A program made the translations under genes and the position numbers. Shown here in pieces: positions 49,505-58,216 of a stretch of 64,000 bases of DNA. The stretch is taken from assembly GCF_014267175.1 (NCBI RefSeq), contig NZ_JACMTR010000002.1, positions 5,357,501-5,421,500 of the forward strand, given 5' to 3'. Under the pieces are notes generated by a model. The model saw only the letters and a program-made list of their open reading frames with translations. It had not been told where the DNA came from and ran no database searches. Source of the stretch: Pseudonocardia sp. C8 (lineage in GTDB: Bacteria > Actinomycetota > Actinomycetes > Mycobacteriales > Pseudonocardiaceae). Position 1 is the first letter of the stretch. Each line of letters starts with the position of its first letter.

Positions 49505-49624
49505 CCGCACAGGTTCCGGTGGCGCCGCACAGGACCGGTCCTGTGCGGGGCCCGCACGACCTGTGCGGCGAACCGTGAACCTGTGCGACGTCGATCCCGC
49601 CGGCGGGAGCCCCGACCTGTGCGG
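49505..49624. repeat. CCGCACAGG repeat cluster (family B, left copy)
   Basis: Six copies of CCGCACAGG or its complement CCTGTGCG(G/A) occur within 120 bp: 49505, 49525, 49540, 49560, 49580 and 49616. The second and third form a perfect 24-bp palindrome at 49525-49548 centred on ACCGGT. The right part (TGCGGCGAACCGTGAACC then TGTGCGACGTCG) is closely similar to 61981-62008. The surrounding gap (49462-49755) contains no gene. Some copies may act as a terminator or protein-binding site. Confidence 0.75.
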
Positions 49625-49755
49625 CGCGGGGGTGGGTGCACGCGGAGTGCCGGAACGCGGACGCGGGACCGGATCGGGTGACACCCGATACCGATCTCGC
49701 GATGGCGGTGGTGACCCTCGGGGAGGGACAATCTCCCTCAGGAGGTGATCATGTG

Positions 49756-49838
49756 TGGGCGAGGAGGGAGTTGAACCCTCACGTCCTTACGGACACACGG
49801 ACCTGAACCGTGCGCGTCTGCCATTCCGCCACTCGCCC
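49756..49838 (-). tRNA. tRNA-Leu (anticodon CAG)
   Basis: 83 nt on the minus strand. Acceptor stem GGGCGAG pairs with CTCGCCC; the D arm is GCG..CGC; the anticodon arm is CACGG-TTCAGGT-CCGTG with CAG in the loop; a long variable arm (TGTCC-GTAA-GGACG) marks a class II tRNA; the T arm is GAGGG-TTCAACT-CCCTC. Discriminator A73 fits leucine. The genome does not encode CCA. It lies upstream of fhaA in the opposite orientation. Confidence 0.95.
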
Positions 49839-50076
49839 TGAGCGACGGGAGGAAAGTTAGCACCCCGTCCGCGAGCCGTTCACAGGGGGGTCCCCACCGG
49901 CCCCGGGCCCGGGCGGCGGAGCGCGGCGGGCGCGATGCGCGTACACCGGAGGGAGCGCGGGTGCGGCTCCACGAGGGGCGCCGGCCCGTTGGGTCGGGCG
50001 CCGCCGGGTCCGGCAGATAGCACAGATACGATCGGCCGCACACGACCGACACGCCGATGCGGACGGAGGAGATCTT

Positions 50077-51375
50077 TTGGGCCGCGTGGATCGCTTCGAG
50101 CGCCGTCTCCAGGGGTTCGTCGGCGACGCCTTCGCGCGGGTCTTCGGGGGCAGTGTCGTCCCACAGGAAGTCGCACAGGCACTGCTGAGGGAAGCCGAGG
50201 ACAACGTCGAGCAGCTCGCGGGAGGTCGCCTGCTGGCGCCCAACCGGTACACCGTGCTGCTCAGTCCCTCCGATCTCGACCGGATGGCGGGTGACGAGGA
50301 CGGGGTCGCCCGATCCCTCTCGTCGCACGTGGCGAAGGAACTCACCGACCAGGGCTGGGACACCTACGGTGAGGTCGTAGTCTTTCTGGAGCGCTCCGAG
50401 GCGCTGCACACGGGACAGTTCCGCACCCGCTCCGCTGTCGACCCCGACGCTTCCCGTCGGGCCGCCACCAGAGCACGCACCGCAGGAGAAGCACCCATGA
50501 GCCAGCAACCGGGCCACCCCGAGGAGAACGGGCAGTACGGATACGACCGGGGCGCACCCGGCGGGTACGGACAGCAGACCTACGCGCCCCCGGGGTACGA
50601 CCAGGAGCAGGGCCAGCAGGGCTACGGCCAGCAGCCGGGCGGGTACGGCCAGCAGGGCGGCTACGGACAGCAGCCCGGCGGGTACGACCAGTACGGCCAG
50701 CCCCAGGGCTACGCCCAGCCGGGCTACGACCAGTACGGCCAGCCCCAGGGTGGCTACCAGCAGGCGGGTTACGGCCAGCCCCAGGGCTACGCCGACCCGA
50801 ACCAGGGTTACGGCGGCTACGGCCAGCAGCCCGGATACCCGCCGCAGCAGGGCTACGACCAGGGTTACGACGGCTACGGCCAGCCCCAGGGCTACGGCCA
50901 GCCGCAGCCGGGCTACGGCCAGCCCGGCTACGCCCCGCAGCCGGGCTACGACCAGGGCTACGACGGCTACGGCCAGCCCCAGGGCTACGGCCAGCCGCAG
51001 CCGGGCTACCCGCCGCAGGGCGGCTACGACCCGGGCTACGACGGCGGCGGCTACGGCGGCCAGGGCGGCTGGGGTGCCCCGCAGCAGCTCACCGCGATGC
51101 TGATCCTGGACGACGGCTCGAACCGCAACTACCAGCTGACCGAGGGCACCCACGTCATCGGCCGTGGCCAGGACTCCCAGTTCCGGCTCCCGGACACCGG
51201 CGTCTCCCGCCGGCACCTGGAGGTCACCTGGGACGGTCAGGTCGCGACGCTCAACGACCTGGGCTCCACCAACGGCACCACGGTGAACAACTCGCCGGTC
51301 CAGTCCTGCCAGCTCACCGACGGCGACGTGATCCGCGTGGGCCATTCCAGCCTGGTGTTCCGGACCCAGGGCTGA
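50077..51375 (+). CDS. fhaA: FhaA: DUF3662 and FHA-domain phosphothreonine reader
   Basis: 432 residues from TTG 50077, supported by GGAGGA at 50065-50070; a TACGAT -10 lies at 50027-50032. Residues 1-115 are the DUF3662 domain ([19 protein letters not shown]). Residues about 145-345 are a low-complexity Gly/Tyr/Gln/Pro linker built of GYGQPQ-like repeats. The C-terminal FHA domain (about 350-430) has [19 protein letters not shown] and [11 protein letters not shown]. In mycobacteria FhaA binds phosphorylated MviN and links Ser/Thr kinases to peptidoglycan synthesis. The first gene of the fhaA-pknB operon. Confidence 0.95.
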   Translation: MGRVDRFERRLQGFVGDAFARVFGGSVVPQEVAQALLREAEDNVEQLAGGRLLAPNRYTVLLSPSDLDRMAGDEDGVARSLSSHVAKELTDQGWDTYGEVVVFLERSEALHTGQFRTRSAVDPDASRRAATRARTAGEAPMSQQPGHPEENGQYGYDRGAPGGYGQQTYAPPGYDQEQGQQGYGQQPGGYGQQGGYGQQPGGYDQYGQPQGYAQPGYDQYGQPQGGYQQAGYGQPQGYADPNQGYGGYGQQPGYPPQQGYDQGYDGYGQPQGYGQPQPGYGQPGYAPQPGYDQGYDGYGQPQGYGQPQPGYPPQGGYDPGYDGGGYGGQGGWGAPQQLTAMLILDDGSNRNYQLTEGTHVIGRGQDSQFRLPDTGVSRRHLEVTWDGQVATLNDLGSTNGTTVNNSPVQSCQLTDGDVIRVGHSSLVFRTQG

Positions 51376-51484
51376 GCCCGCTGGAGCCGACACGTCAGAC
51401 TGGACGCGACATCGACGGCGCGCCCGCCCGGCGACGATCCGGGTGGGCGTTCCGTGCACGGACACGAGAAGGCGAGCGGGCGAA

Positions 51485-51958
51485 GTGCCGGAACTGGTAC
51501 TGCAGCTGACCAGAGGTGGCTTCCTGGCCCTGCTCTGGCTGTTCGTCCTGCTCGCCCTCCAGGTGGTCCGCTCCGACCTGTACACGGCGGCCGGCCTCAA
51601 GGCCTCCGTCCCCGGGCGCCGCTCGGGCGGCAAGGCCCCCCGGTTCCGGGGTGGCGGCCGCGGCAAGGTCGCCCGCCAGCTCGTCGTCACCCAGGGGCCG
51701 CTGGCCGGTAGCCGGATCACCCTGGACTCGCGGCCGATCCTCATCGGCCGCGCCGACGACTCGACGCTCAAGCTCGACGACGACTACGCGTCCACCCGGC
51801 ACGCCCGGATCTCCCAGCAGGGAGACGACTGGTACGTCGAGGATCTCGGGTCGACGAACGGCACCTATCTCGAACGTAATAAGGTCACCGGGCCCACCCG
51901 GGTCCCGCTGGGGACGCCGGTCCGCATCGGCAAGACGGTGATCGAGCTGCGATCGTGA
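51485..51958 (+). CDS. fhaB: FhaB (FipA): membrane-anchored FHA protein
   Basis: 157 residues from GTG 51485. One N-terminal membrane helix (GGFLALLWLFVLLALQVVRSD, residues 11-31, written as GGFLALLWLFVLLALQVV) precedes a Gly/Arg/Lys linker. The FHA domain (about 75-155) has ILIGRADDSTLKL, STRHARISQ and [13 protein letters not shown], binding phosphothreonine. In mycobacteria it supports division with FtsZ/FtsQ and is a PknA/PknB substrate. The gap to fhaA is 109 bp and to pstP is 123 bp. Confidence 0.95.
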   Translation: MPELVLQLTRGGFLALLWLFVLLALQVVRSDLYTAAGLKASVPGRRSGGKAPRFRGGGRGKVARQLVVTQGPLAGSRITLDSRPILIGRADDSTLKLDDDYASTRHARISQQGDDWYVEDLGSTNGTYLERNKVTGPTRVPLGTPVRIGKTVIELRS

Positions 51959-52081
51959 CGGGTCTGGAACGACCATGACGAACCTGCCGCGCCCGCCCGC
52001 TCCCCCGGCGCCGCGGCCGCTCGACCGGTCCCGCGGCGCGGGATCGCCCCGACGTGCCCCGACCGAAGCCGGAGCCGCCCC

Positions 52082-53440
52082 GTGACACTGGTGCTGCGCT
52101 ACTCGGCCCGCAGTGACCGCGGACTGGTCCGGCAGAACAACCAGGACGCCGTCTACGCAGGTCCGCGCCTGCTCGCCCTCGCCGACGGCATGGGCGGCCA
52201 CGCCGCGGGCGAGGTCGCGTCGTCGCTGGTGATCTCCGCACTGGCCCCGCTCGACGACGACGTCCCCGGCGACGACCTGCTCGCCGAGCTCCGCGCCGCG
52301 ACCCACGACGGCAACGACGCGATCTCCCGGCACGTCGCCGAGGCCCCCGACCTGGAGGGCATGGGCACCACCCTGACCGCGATCCTGTTCGCCGGCTCGC
52401 GGCTGGGCATGGTGCACGTCGGCGACTCGCGCTGCTACCTGCTGCGCGACGGCGAGTTCACCCAGATCACCAAGGACGACACGTTCGTCCAGTCGCTGAT
52501 CGACGAGGGCCGGATCACCGAGGAGGAGGCGCACACGCACCCGCAGCGGTCGCTGCTGCTGCGCGCCATCACCGGCCAGGACGTCGAGCCGTCGCTGTCG
52601 ATCCGGGAGGCCCGCGCGGGCGACCGCTTCCTGCTCTGCTCGGACGGGCTGTCCGGCCCGGTCAGCGACGACACCCTCAAGCAGACGCTCGAGGACTACC
52701 TCGATCCGCGCGAGTGCGCCGACCGGATGATCGAGCTCGCGTTGCGTGGTGGCGGCCCGGACAACATCACGTGCATCGTGGCGGACGTGGTGGACGTGGA
52801 CTACGCCGACGACGCGCCGATCATCGGCGGGTCGGCAGGGCGCAACCCGCGTGCCGGCGACGGCGACTACCGGCACGACGGGCGCAGCCCGCACACGTCC
52901 GCGCAGCGCGCCGCCGCCACCACCCTCCCCCGGACCGAGCCGGTGCGGCTCGAGCCCGCGGGGGCCGAGCCGCCGCGCCGCCGGCGCGGGCTGCGGCCGG
53001 CGCTGGCCCTGCTCGGCGTGCTCGTGGTGCTGGGAGCCGGGATCCTCGTGGCCCGCTCGCTGGTGCTGCAGCAGTACTTCGTGGGCGTCGACCAGGCCCA
53101 GGTCGCGATCTACCAGGGCGTGCGCGGGAGCGTGCTGGGGCTCCCGCTGCACCGGGTGACCGAGCGCTCCGAGATCGACCTCGACGACCTGCCGCAGTCG
53201 GTGCGCACCCAGGTCACCAGCGGGATCGTCTCCGACGAGGGCGAGATGGGTGCTCGCAGCACGCTGGACCGGCTGCGCGCCCAGATGCTGCCGCTCTGCT
53301 CGACGCTGAACCCGCCGCCCCCGCCGCCGGCCGTCGCCCCGCCGCCCGCGCCCGGAGCGCCGCCCGCGCCGCTGGTGACGACCACCCCGCTGCCGACCGT
53401 GACCCCGGAGCCGGGCCGGAACTGCCGGCTGGACGGCTGA
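52082..53440 (+). CDS. pstP: PstP: PP2C-family Ser/Thr protein phosphatase
   Basis: 452 residues from GTG 52082. PP2C motifs: VRQNNQDAVYAG (19-30), LADGMGGHAAGEVAS (metal-binding Asp-Gly, about 37-51), GMGTTLTAIL, HVGDSRCYLLRDG and CSDGLSGPVSDD, with GGPDNITCIVAD. A cytoplasmic linker, one membrane helix (LALLGVLVVLGAGILVARSL near 306-325) and an extracytoplasmic tail ending in Pro-rich sequence follow. It dephosphorylates PknA, PknB and their targets. The stop and the rodA start share one base (TGATG). Confidence 0.96.
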   Translation: MTLVLRYSARSDRGLVRQNNQDAVYAGPRLLALADGMGGHAAGEVASSLVISALAPLDDDVPGDDLLAELRAATHDGNDAISRHVAEAPDLEGMGTTLTAILFAGSRLGMVHVGDSRCYLLRDGEFTQITKDDTFVQSLIDEGRITEEEAHTHPQRSLLLRAITGQDVEPSLSIREARAGDRFLLCSDGLSGPVSDDTLKQTLEDYLDPRECADRMIELALRGGGPDNITCIVADVVDVDYADDAPIIGGSAGRNPRAGDGDYRHDGRSPHTSAQRAAATTLPRTEPVRLEPAGAEPPRRRRGLRPALALLGVLVVLGAGILVARSLVLQQYFVGVDQAQVAIYQGVRGSVLGLPLHRVTERSEIDLDDLPQSVRTQVTSGIVSDEGEMGARSTLDRLRAQMLPLCSTLNPPPPPPAVAPPPAPGAPPAPLVTTTPLPTVTPEPGRNCRLDG

Positions 53441-54915
53441 TGGCCGGCGACAACGGCGCCGCGGAGCCGACGACGCCCACCGGCCGCGGCATCGAGCTGC
53501 TGATGCTCGGGCTGGCTGCGGTGCTGACGACCGGTGCCCTGGTGCTGGTCGAGGCCAACCAGGAGCAGTCGCTCACCACCGACCTGCTGTTCGTCGGGCT
53601 CGCCTACCTGGTGCTGTTCACGCTGGCGCACCTGGCGGTGCGCAAGCTGGCGCCCTACGCCGACCCGCTGATCCTCCCCTCGGTGGCGCTGCTCAACGGC
53701 ATCGGCCTGGTCATGATCCACCGGCTGGACCTGGCCCGGGCCGCGCGGGCGGAGCTGCTCGGCCGGGAGGTCCCGGACGGGCTGATCACCGCGCAGATGA
53801 CGTGGACGGTCGCCGGCCTCGTGCTGTTCGGGCTGGTTCTGTTCTTCGTGCGCGACCACCGCACGCTGGCCCGCTACGGCTACACCTCGGGCTTCGTCGG
53901 GCTGGTGCTGCTCGCGCTGCCCGCCCTGCTGCCGTCGTCGATCTCCGAGGTCAACGGCGCGAAGCTGTGGATCCGGATCCCCGGCGGCCCCGGCATCCAG
54001 CCCGGCGAGTTCGCCAAGATCCTGCTGATCGTCTTCTTCTCGGCCTACCTGGTCCAGAAGCGCAACCTGCTCTCGACCGCCGGCCGCCGCTTCCTGGGCA
54101 TGGAGCTGCCGCGGGCCCGTGACCTGGCGCCCCTGCTCGTCGCGTGGGGGCTCTCGGTCGGCATCCTGGTGTTCCAGCGCGACCTCGGCAGCTCGTTGCT
54201 GATCTTCGGGCTGGTGCTGGTCCTGCTCTACACGGCGACCGAGAAGGTCTCCTGGATGGTGATCGGGCTGTCCGCGTTCGCGGTCGGCGCGACGGTCGCC
54301 TACCAGCTGTTCAGCCACGTCCGGGTCCGGGTGCAGATCTGGCTGGACCCGTTCCAGGACTACGACGGCGGCGGCTTCCAGCTCGCCCAGGCACTGTTCG
54401 GCCTCGGCACCGGCGGTGTCGGCGGCACCGGCCTGGGTGCCGGGCGCCCGGATCTCGTCCCGTTCGCGGAGTCCGACTTCATCTTCTCCTCGCTGGGCGA
54501 GGAGCTCGGCCTGATCGGCCTGTCCGCGATCATGATCGTGTACCTGGTCCTGATCACCCGCGGGCTGCGCTCGGCGCTGGCCGTGCGGGACTCCTACGGC
54601 AAGCTGCTCGCGACCGGCCTGGCGTTCTCGGTCGCGCTGCAGATCTTCGTGGTCATCGGCGGCGTGACGAAGCTGATCCCGCTGACCGGCCTGACCCTCC
54701 CGTTCCTGTCGTACGGTGGGTCCTCGCTGCTCGCGAACTACGCGCTGGTCGCGATCCTGCTGCGCATCTCGCACGTCGCCCGCGCCCCGCTGCCGCAGCG
54801 ACCCGCACAGCCGCGGGCACCGATCGCCGAGGCCAGCACCGAGCTGGTCCGGCGCCCGGGTGGCGGGACCACCCCGACGCCCGCGACGCCCGACACGGAG
54901 AGGAGTGACACGTGA
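53440..54915 (+). CDS. rodA: RodA: SEDS peptidoglycan glycosyltransferase
   Basis: 491 residues from ATG 53440, with about ten to twelve membrane helices. SEDS signatures: KLWIRIPGGPGIQPGEFAKI near 180-200, the long extracytoplasmic loop VRVQIWLDPFQDYDGGGFQ, and ESDFIFSSLGEELGLIG near 345-360. The conserved late motif LPFLSYGGSSLLANY is at about 415-430. RodA polymerises lipid II for lateral or polar wall growth and works with the class B PBP encoded next. The pbpA start overlaps its stop (GTGA). Confidence 0.96.
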   Translation: MAGDNGAAEPTTPTGRGIELLMLGLAAVLTTGALVLVEANQEQSLTTDLLFVGLAYLVLFTLAHLAVRKLAPYADPLILPSVALLNGIGLVMIHRLDLARAARAELLGREVPDGLITAQMTWTVAGLVLFGLVLFFVRDHRTLARYGYTSGFVGLVLLALPALLPSSISEVNGAKLWIRIPGGPGIQPGEFAKILLIVFFSAYLVQKRNLLSTAGRRFLGMELPRARDLAPLLVAWGLSVGILVFQRDLGSSLLIFGLVLVLLYTATEKVSWMVIGLSAFAVGATVAYQLFSHVRVRVQIWLDPFQDYDGGGFQLAQALFGLGTGGVGGTGLGAGRPDLVPFAESDFIFSSLGEELGLIGLSAIMIVYLVLITRGLRSALAVRDSYGKLLATGLAFSVALQIFVVIGGVTKLIPLTGLTLPFLSYGGSSLLANYALVAILLRISHVARAPLPQRPAQPRAPIAEASTELVRRPGGGTTPTPATPDTERSDT

Positions 54916-56381
54916 ACCGCCCGGTCCGCCGCGTCGCCCTCGCCGTGATGGTCATGGTCGTCGTGCTGCTCGGGAACATCACCTACGTCCAGGTGGTGAT
55001 GGCCGGCCAGTACCGCGACGACCCGCGCAACCAGCGGTCCCAGATCGACGAGTACTCCCGCCAGCGCGGCCAGATCACCGCGGGCGGGCAGGTGCTGGCG
55101 CAGAGCGTGGAGAGCGGCGGCCGGCTGCGCTACGCCCGGCAGTACCCGGAGGGCCCGGCATTCGCCCCGGTCACCGGCTTCCTGTCCACGGTCTACGGCA
55201 AGGGCGCGCTGGAGCGCTCGGCCGACGAGGTGCTCACCGGCACCGACGACCGGCTGTTCGTCCGGCGGCTGTCCGACCTGATCACCGGGCGCGACCCGGC
55301 CGGCGGCAACGTCGTCACCACGATCGACCCGGAGGTCCAGCGGGTCGCCTACGAGGGCCTGGAGCGCCGCGGCTACACCGGCGCCGTCGTCGCGCTGGAG
55401 CCGCAGTCGGGCAACATCCTGGCGATGGCGTCCACGCCGTCGTACGACCCGAACCGGCTGGCGTCCCCGGACGCGGCGCAGCAGCAGGCCGCGTGGCGGG
55501 AGTACAACAACGCCGAGCTGAACCCGCTGACCAACCGCGCGATCAACGAGATCGAGCCGCCCGGCTCGACGTTCAAGCTGGTCACGACGGCGGCCGCGCT
55601 GCAGAACGGCTACACCCCGGAGAGCCGGCTGACCGCGGCCCGCAACATCCAGCTGGCCGACTCCACGACGACGCTGGAGAACTACAACGGCACGCAGTGC
55701 GGCAGCGGGGACACCGCGTCGCTGCGCGAGGCGCTGGCCCGCTCCTGCAACACCGCCTTCGCCCAGCTCGGCGAGGAGCTCGGCGCGGACAAGCTGCGGG
55801 CACAGGCCGAGGCGTTCGGGATCGGCCGGTCCGACCTGCAGATCCCGATGCCGGTGACGGCCTCGCAGATCGGGCCGATGTCCGACGTGCCGTCCACCCA
55901 GCAGTCCGCGATCGGCCAGCGCGACGTCCGGCTGACCCCGATGCAGCTCGCCATGATCGGCGGCTCGATCGCCAACGGCGGCCAGACGATGGCCCCGCAC
56001 CTGATCCGGGAGATCCAGAGCGCCACCCTGGACGTCGTCGACACCACCGCCCCGGACCGGATGGCCCGCTCGATGCCGGCGGACGTGGCGGGCACGCTGA
56101 CCGACATGATGCTCGGCTCGGAGGAGCGCACCCAGGGCGGCGGGAAGATCACCGGCGTCCGGATCGCCTCCAAGACCGGCACCGCCGAGCACGGCACCGA
56201 CCCGAAGAACACCCCGCCGCACGCCTGGTACGTGGCGTTCGCGCCGGCCGAGAACCCGAAGGTCGCGGTCGCGGTGCTGGTGGAGAGCGGTGGCGACCGC
56301 GGCGCGGAGGCCACCGGTGGTTCGGTCGCCGCCCCGATCGGCCGGGCCGTGATCGCCGAGACGCTCCGGGACGCCCAGTGA
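54912..56381 (+). CDS. pbpA: PbpA: class B penicillin-binding protein (transpeptidase)
   Basis: 489 residues from GTG 54912. N-terminal anchor [20 protein letters not shown] (10-29), a PBP dimer-like domain, and a transpeptidase domain with nucleophile Ser219 in GSTFK (SxxK, Lys222), SCN near 278 (SxN) and Lys421-Thr-Gly (KTG). It cross-links peptidoglycan, with RodA as the polymerase partner. GTGA overlap with rodA implies translational coupling. The domain is intact. Confidence 0.96.
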   Translation: MNRPVRRVALAVMVMVVVLLGNITYVQVVMAGQYRDDPRNQRSQIDEYSRQRGQITAGGQVLAQSVESGGRLRYARQYPEGPAFAPVTGFLSTVYGKGALERSADEVLTGTDDRLFVRRLSDLITGRDPAGGNVVTTIDPEVQRVAYEGLERRGYTGAVVALEPQSGNILAMASTPSYDPNRLASPDAAQQQAAWREYNNAELNPLTNRAINEIEPPGSTFKLVTTAAALQNGYTPESRLTAARNIQLADSTTTLENYNGTQCGSGDTASLREALARSCNTAFAQLGEELGADKLRAQAEAFGIGRSDLQIPMPVTASQIGPMSDVPSTQQSAIGQRDVRLTPMQLAMIGGSIANGGQTMAPHLIREIQSATLDVVDTTAPDRMARSMPADVAGTLTDMMLGSEERTQGGGKITGVRIASKTGTAEHGTDPKNTPPHAWYVAFAPAENPKVAVAVLVESGGDRGAEATGGSVAAPIGRAVIAETLRDAQ

Positions 56382-56430
56382 CGCCGGGGATCGCGGCGCG
56401 CGCGGCGCCACACAGGCCCCCGGCGGGCCC

Positions 56431-58113
56431 GTGAGCGGGCTGGCGGCCGGTCAGCTGATCTCCGAGCGCTACCAGCTGGACCGGCGGATCGCGGTCGGCG
56501 GGATGGGCGAGGTCTGGGAGGCCTCGGACACCCGCCTGGGGCGCAGCGTCGCCGTGAAGGTGCTCAAGGCCGACCTGTCCGACGACCCCGAGTTCCTGCA
56601 CCGGTTCCGGATCGAGGCGCGCACGGTCGCGTCGCTGGACCACTCCGGCATCGCCGCCGTCCACGACTACGGCGAGGACGACGGCCCCGGCGGCGACGGG
56701 CGGACCGCCTACCTGGTGATGGAGCTCGTGCGCGGCGAGCCGCTGTCGACCCGGATCGGGCGCGGCCCGCTGCCGACCGACGAGGCGCTGGACATCATCG
56801 AGCAGGCGGCCCGCGCGCTGCACGCCGCCCACGAGCGCGGGTTCGTGCACCGCGACGTCAAGCCCGGCAACATCCTGCTGCGCACCGACGGCGTCGTGAA
56901 GCTGACCGACTTCGGCATCGCCAAGGCGGCCGACGCCGTCCCGGTCACCCGGTCCGGGATGGTCATGGGCACCGCGCACTACATCGCGCCCGAGCAGGCC
57001 TCCGGCGAGGAGGCGGGCCCGTCCGGGGACGTCTACTCGCTGGGCATCGTCGGCTACGAGTGCCTGGCCGGTGTGCGGCCGTTCCGCGCCGAGAGCGCGG
57101 TCGCCGTGGCGATGATGCAGGTCCGCGACGACCCGCCGCCGCTGCCCGGGGAGATCCCGGAGCGGATCCGCGAGCTGATCTCCTCGGTGCTGGTCAAGGA
57201 CCCCGAGCACCGGTACGCCGACGGCGCCGAGTTCGCCGAGGCCGTCGCCGCCGTCCGCCGCGGGCACCGCCCGCCGCCCCCGGGCATCCCGGCGCCGGCC
57301 GGGTACGCGCCGGGCTTCCACCGCGGCGACGAGCCGGCCGGTGGGCCGCGCCGGCACGCGCGACGGGCCGCCGAGGGCGACGCCGGGGGCGACGCCCCTC
57401 ATCCACCGGAGCCGTCCGGCCGCCCCACCCGGCACGGCGCCGACGCCACCGACGGCGGCCCCGGCGGGCGGCCGGCCACCGGGCCGGGCACGTCGCACCG
57501 GGCCGACGAGCCGGGCCCCCCGGGCGCCGGTTCCCCTGGCACCGCTGCTCCTGGCGCCCCTGGTGCCGCCGCCCCGGGTGGCGGTGGTCCGGGAACCCCG
57601 CCCGGGGCCCGTACCCCGGGCGGGGTGAACCGGCCGCGTTCGGGCCCGCTCCCGGTCCCGCCGGCGTCCCCGGCGCACGGCCGCGACGCGGCCCGCGACC
57701 CGTACCGCCCGGGGGCCCCACCCGGCCGGCCACCGGCGCACGGGCCCGCGGGCGCCGGCGCGCCCGGTGCCCAGCGGCCGGCACCGGCCCGGCCCCCGGT
57801 CCGCCGGCACGCCGCCGACCGGCTGCCGGAGCAGCACCCGTCCGGCCCCCTCGATCTGACCCCGAAACGCTCCGGGCGGACGAAGGCGTGGCTGGCGGTG
57901 CTGTTCGTGCTGCTGAGCGTCGCCGCGGTGCTACTGGCCGTCATGATCCTTCGGGAGACGTCGCCGGGCGGTAGCCGAACCGGCTCGCTCGGCCCCGCCC
58001 CCGGTACGGTGGCCGTTGCCGCCGGACGGGAGGCCGGCGGTGCGGGACCGGCGGCCGTCCCCCGTCCGGTCGTCGCCGTACCGCTCCGCACGGAACCGGA
58101 CACCGTCCGGTGA
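56431..58113 (+). CDS. pknA: PknA: Ser/Thr protein kinase
   Basis: 560 residues from GTG 56431. Kinase domain 14-280: glycine loop VGGMGEVWE, Lys43 in VAVKVLK, catalytic [11 protein letters not shown] near 142, DFGIAKAAD near 160 and APEQASGEE. The juxtamembrane region (about 285-480) is extremely Pro/Gly/Ala-rich. One membrane helix ([20 protein letters not shown] near 487-506) and a short extracytoplasmic tail without PASTA domains follow. PknA controls polar growth and division. It starts 50 bp after pbpA; no terminator is evident. Confidence 0.96.
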   Translation: MSGLAAGQLISERYQLDRRIAVGGMGEVWEASDTRLGRSVAVKVLKADLSDDPEFLHRFRIEARTVASLDHSGIAAVHDYGEDDGPGGDGRTAYLVMELVRGEPLSTRIGRGPLPTDEALDIIEQAARALHAAHERGFVHRDVKPGNILLRTDGVVKLTDFGIAKAADAVPVTRSGMVMGTAHYIAPEQASGEEAGPSGDVYSLGIVGYECLAGVRPFRAESAVAVAMMQVRDDPPPLPGEIPERIRELISSVLVKDPEHRYADGAEFAEAVAAVRRGHRPPPPGIPAPAGYAPGFHRGDEPAGGPRRHARRAAEGDAGGDAPHPPEPSGRPTRHGADATDGGPGGRPATGPGTSHRADEPGPPGAGSPGTAAPGAPGAAAPGGGGPGTPPGARTPGGVNRPRSGPLPVPPASPAHGRDAARDPYRPGAPPGRPPAHGPAGAGAPGAQRPAPARPPVRRHAADRLPEQHPSGPLDLTPKRSGRTKAWLAVLFVLLSVAAVLLAVMILRETSPGGSRTGSLGPAPGTVAVAAGREAGGAGPAAVPRPVVAVPLRTEPDTVR

Positions 58114-58216
58114 CCCCACGCAACCGGCGGTCCGGCGCACGTGCCGACCGCCCGCCCATGATCACGCCCGCCGACCGGCATGATGAGTACGCCTCCGACC
58201 CCGGGAACCTGAACCG

